Of a DNA stretch of 64,000 nt, positions 62,469 to 64,000 are shown one piece after another. The DNA lies in the NCBI RefSeq assembly GCF_024124825.1, contig NZ_JAMXSS010000005.1, forward strand, positions 33,828 through 97,827, written 5' to 3'. This DNA is from Arthrobacter sp. H16F315 (GTDB taxonomy: Bacteria > Actinomycetota > Actinomycetes > Actinomycetales > Micrococcaceae). The position numbers and the translations under genes were made by a program. Position 1 is the stretch's first letter. Each line of letters begins with the position of its first letter. Under the pieces are notes generated by a model. It ran no database searches, was not told where the DNA came from, and saw nothing but the letters and a program-made list of their open reading frames with translations.

Positions 62469-63344
62469 TCAGGAGTAGTCGTAGAACCCTTTGCCGGACT
62501 TGCGTCCAAGCTCGCCGCGCGCCACCATGTCGCGGAGGATCCGGGGCGGGGCGAACCGCTCGCCGAGCGTTTCATGCAGGTATTCGGCGATTCCGAGGCG
62601 GACGTCCAGCCCGACGATGTCCGTGGTGCGTAGCGGTCCGGAGGCGTGCCGGTAACCGAGTTCCATGGCGGCGTCGATGTCCTGGGCACTGGCCACACCC
62701 TCTTCCAGCATCCGCATGGCCTCCAGCGCAAGTGCAACGCCCAGACGGGAACTCGCGAAGCCTGGGGCATCGTGGACCACGATTGGAGTCTTGCCCAGCC
62801 CGCGAACCCAGCCGGTAGCGGCGTCGGCAAGTTCAGGGGCGGACTGCGGGCCAAGCACGACTTCCACAAGCGTGGACGCCGGGACCGGGTTGAAGAAGTG
62901 CAGCCCGCAGAGCCGCTCCGGCCTGCTCAGTGGGGCGGCCAGCCGGGTGACGGACAGCGAGGACGTGTTGGTGGCAATCCAGGCGTCCGCGCCAAGGCTG
63001 CGCTCAACATTGAGCAGCGCTTCCTGCTTGAGCGTGAAGTCCTCCGGAACGGCTTCGACAACAAGGCCCGCACCGCCGAAGTCCATGGCGTCCGTCGAGA
63101 TGGCGAACCGGCCGAGCAGCGAGCCCAGATCCTCCGTCACGGCCGCCCTCTCAATGGCCTTGGCCAGCGTTCCGGTGACACGGTCCCGGGCCGCTGCGGC
63201 CGCCGCCGTGTCGCGTTCGACGACGGTGACCTCCGCTCCGGAAACCAGGAAGGCGTGGGCGATGCCGGCACCCATCCGGCCTCCGCCGAGAACACCTACC
63301 TTTGTGGGGACGCCCGGGGTTTTTATTGAGGTGGAGTTGGTCAT
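62469..63344 (-). CDS. 3-hydroxyacyl-CoA dehydrogenase (copy B)
   Basis: Same 291-aa gene as 13407-14282, intact. Confidence 0.93.
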   Translation of the reverse strand: MTNSTSIKTPGVPTKVGVLGGGRMGAGIAHAFLVSGAEVTVVERDTAAAAAARDRVTGTLAKAIERAAVTEDLGSLLGRFAISTDAMDFGGAGLVVEAVPEDFTLKQEALLNVERSLGADAWIATNTSSLSVTRLAAPLSRPERLCGLHFFNPVPASTLVEVVLGPQSAPELADAATGWVRGLGKTPIVVHDAPGFASSRLGVALALEAMRMLEEGVASAQDIDAAMELGYRHASGPLRTTDIVGLDVRLGIAEYLHETLGERFAPPRILRDMVARGELGRKSGKGFYDYS

Positions 63345-64000
63345 TTGGTGGTTCCTTTGTGTTTTTTTCGGTCCAGAAATGCCTGCATCCGCTCAAACTT
63401 TGCCTCTGATTCAAAGAGGATGCCCTGGGCGAGTTCATCGATGGCCGGGTGGGCGGACCTGGGCGCGTGGAGGACACTCTTGGTGAGGCGGACCGCAAGC
63501 GGATCCTGGGACGCGATCCGGGCCGCGAGGGCGAAGGCCGCGGAAATCAGTTGGTCCGGTTCATGCAGTTCAGTGACGAGGCGAACCGCCATCGCTTCTG
63601 CGCCGTCGGGCACTTTGCCGGTGAGCAGTATTTCCTTCCCCAGGGGCCCCCCCCCCCGCCCCCCGGGCCGCCGCGCCCGCGGCGGGGGGGGGGGGCGGGC
63701 CGGGCGGATTGCCGATCTTTGCCCGTGCTGTGGCGATCCGGAAGTCCGCCGCATAAGCCAGTTCAGCACCACCGCCAAGCGCAAAGCCGTCGATGGCTGC
63801 GATCACCGGCATCGGCAGCCGGGCGATCCGCTGGAAGAGGCCCGAATTGATGCCGGCCAGCGCATCATCACGGCGGCGTTCGCGGAGCTGGGCGATGTCC
63901 GCTCCGGAAGCAAAGATGCCCCCGGAGGCAACGTGCGCCCCGGAGAGGATGAGGATTCGGGGATTCCGCTCCAAATCGGCGCAGACGGTGTGCAACTCGT
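63341..64000 (-). pseudogene. Enoyl-CoA hydratase, partial and corrupted (copy B)
   Basis: Same locus as 14279-15040, but the window ends before its start codon. A block at about 63640-63706 is replaced by runs of C and G and is eight bases shorter than copy A, destroying the frame in the active-site region. Copy A should be used as the true gene. Confidence 0.9.

Larger units (their letters stand above)
49065..64000. repeat. Copy B of the long terminal redundancy
   Basis: It repeats 1-14946. Differences seen are one fewer G near 53383-53388, one fewer C near 55688-55691 and a corrupted stretch at about 63610-63706. Features listed below with 'copy B' are the same loci as in copy A. Confidence 0.95.

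Noticed and set aside
1..64000. tRNA, rRNA and CRISPR arrays
   Set aside because: I looked for cloverleaf-like anticodon arms, rRNA-like tracts and regularly spaced repeats and saw none.
49065..64000. Genuine tandem duplication of the catabolic region
   Set aside because: Possible in principle, but differences are limited to homopolymer indels and one corrupted GC block, and the duplication ends inside a gene at the window edge; assembly overlap explains all of it more simply.

Overview
The window reads as a circular plasmid of about 49.06 kb from a high-GC actinobacterium, most likely Arthrobacter or a close relative. It has been written out as a linear contig whose end runs back over its beginning. 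Bases 49065-64000 repeat bases 1-14946 almost perfectly, with single-base indels and one corrupted poly-G/C stretch near the end. That pattern fits an untrimmed long-read assembly better than a biological tandem duplication. The actinobacterial assignment rests on high GC, frequent GTG/TTG starts, a DUF4193 protein, IS families and plasmid genes of actinobacterial type. It is inference, because no rRNA or housekeeping gene is present.

Layout of one unit. (1) 48375-49064 joined to 1-2305: a lower-GC island with a RelE/HigB-like toxin, an XRE antitoxin, a PD-(D/E)XK-like protein and a small partner, bounded by imperfect 72-bp direct repeats. (2) 2342-17941: a catabolic region with alanine dehydrogenase, class III aminotransferase, a broken MFS transporter gene, a LysR regulator, acyl-CoA dehydrogenase, class III CoA-transferase, 3-hydroxyacyl-CoA dehydrogenase, enoyl-CoA hydratase, semialdehyde dehydrogenase and a 3-oxoadipyl-CoA-type thiolase. 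The genes suggest a route from an omega-amino acid through a semialdehyde and a dicarboxylate to beta-oxidation. All four pathway promoter regions carry the same 9-bp word, GTCCAATAC, on one strand or the other. (3) 18411-19327: an IS5-family element next to a truncated epimerase gene. (4) 20170-26419: a leftward operon of conjugation-type envelope genes without the VirB4/VirD4 motor ATPases. (5) 26558-32490: regulator and membrane genes, a primase-type replication protein with a structured leader, and parA with a small RHH partner. (6) 32587-39712: membrane proteins, a serine resolvase, an IS110 element, an McrC-like remnant, yiaA, a 214-bp element with Tn402/Tn5053-like ends, and a second IS5-family copy. 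(7) 39742-48295: glutaredoxin, SSB, small DNA-binding proteins, a probable oriT, MobC, a MOBP-like relaxase, a DUF1016 nuclease, a frameshifted DUF4193 gene and a hypothetical gene.

Together this looks like a mobilisable catabolic plasmid. Replication, partition and the stability island maintain it, MobC and the relaxase allow transfer with help, and the catabolic arc supplies the selectable trait. Several genes are broken. Some breaks, such as the C6 runs in ssb and the DUF4193 gene and the indels between copies, look like sequencing errors. Others, such as the IS256, McrC and epimerase remnants, look like real decay.
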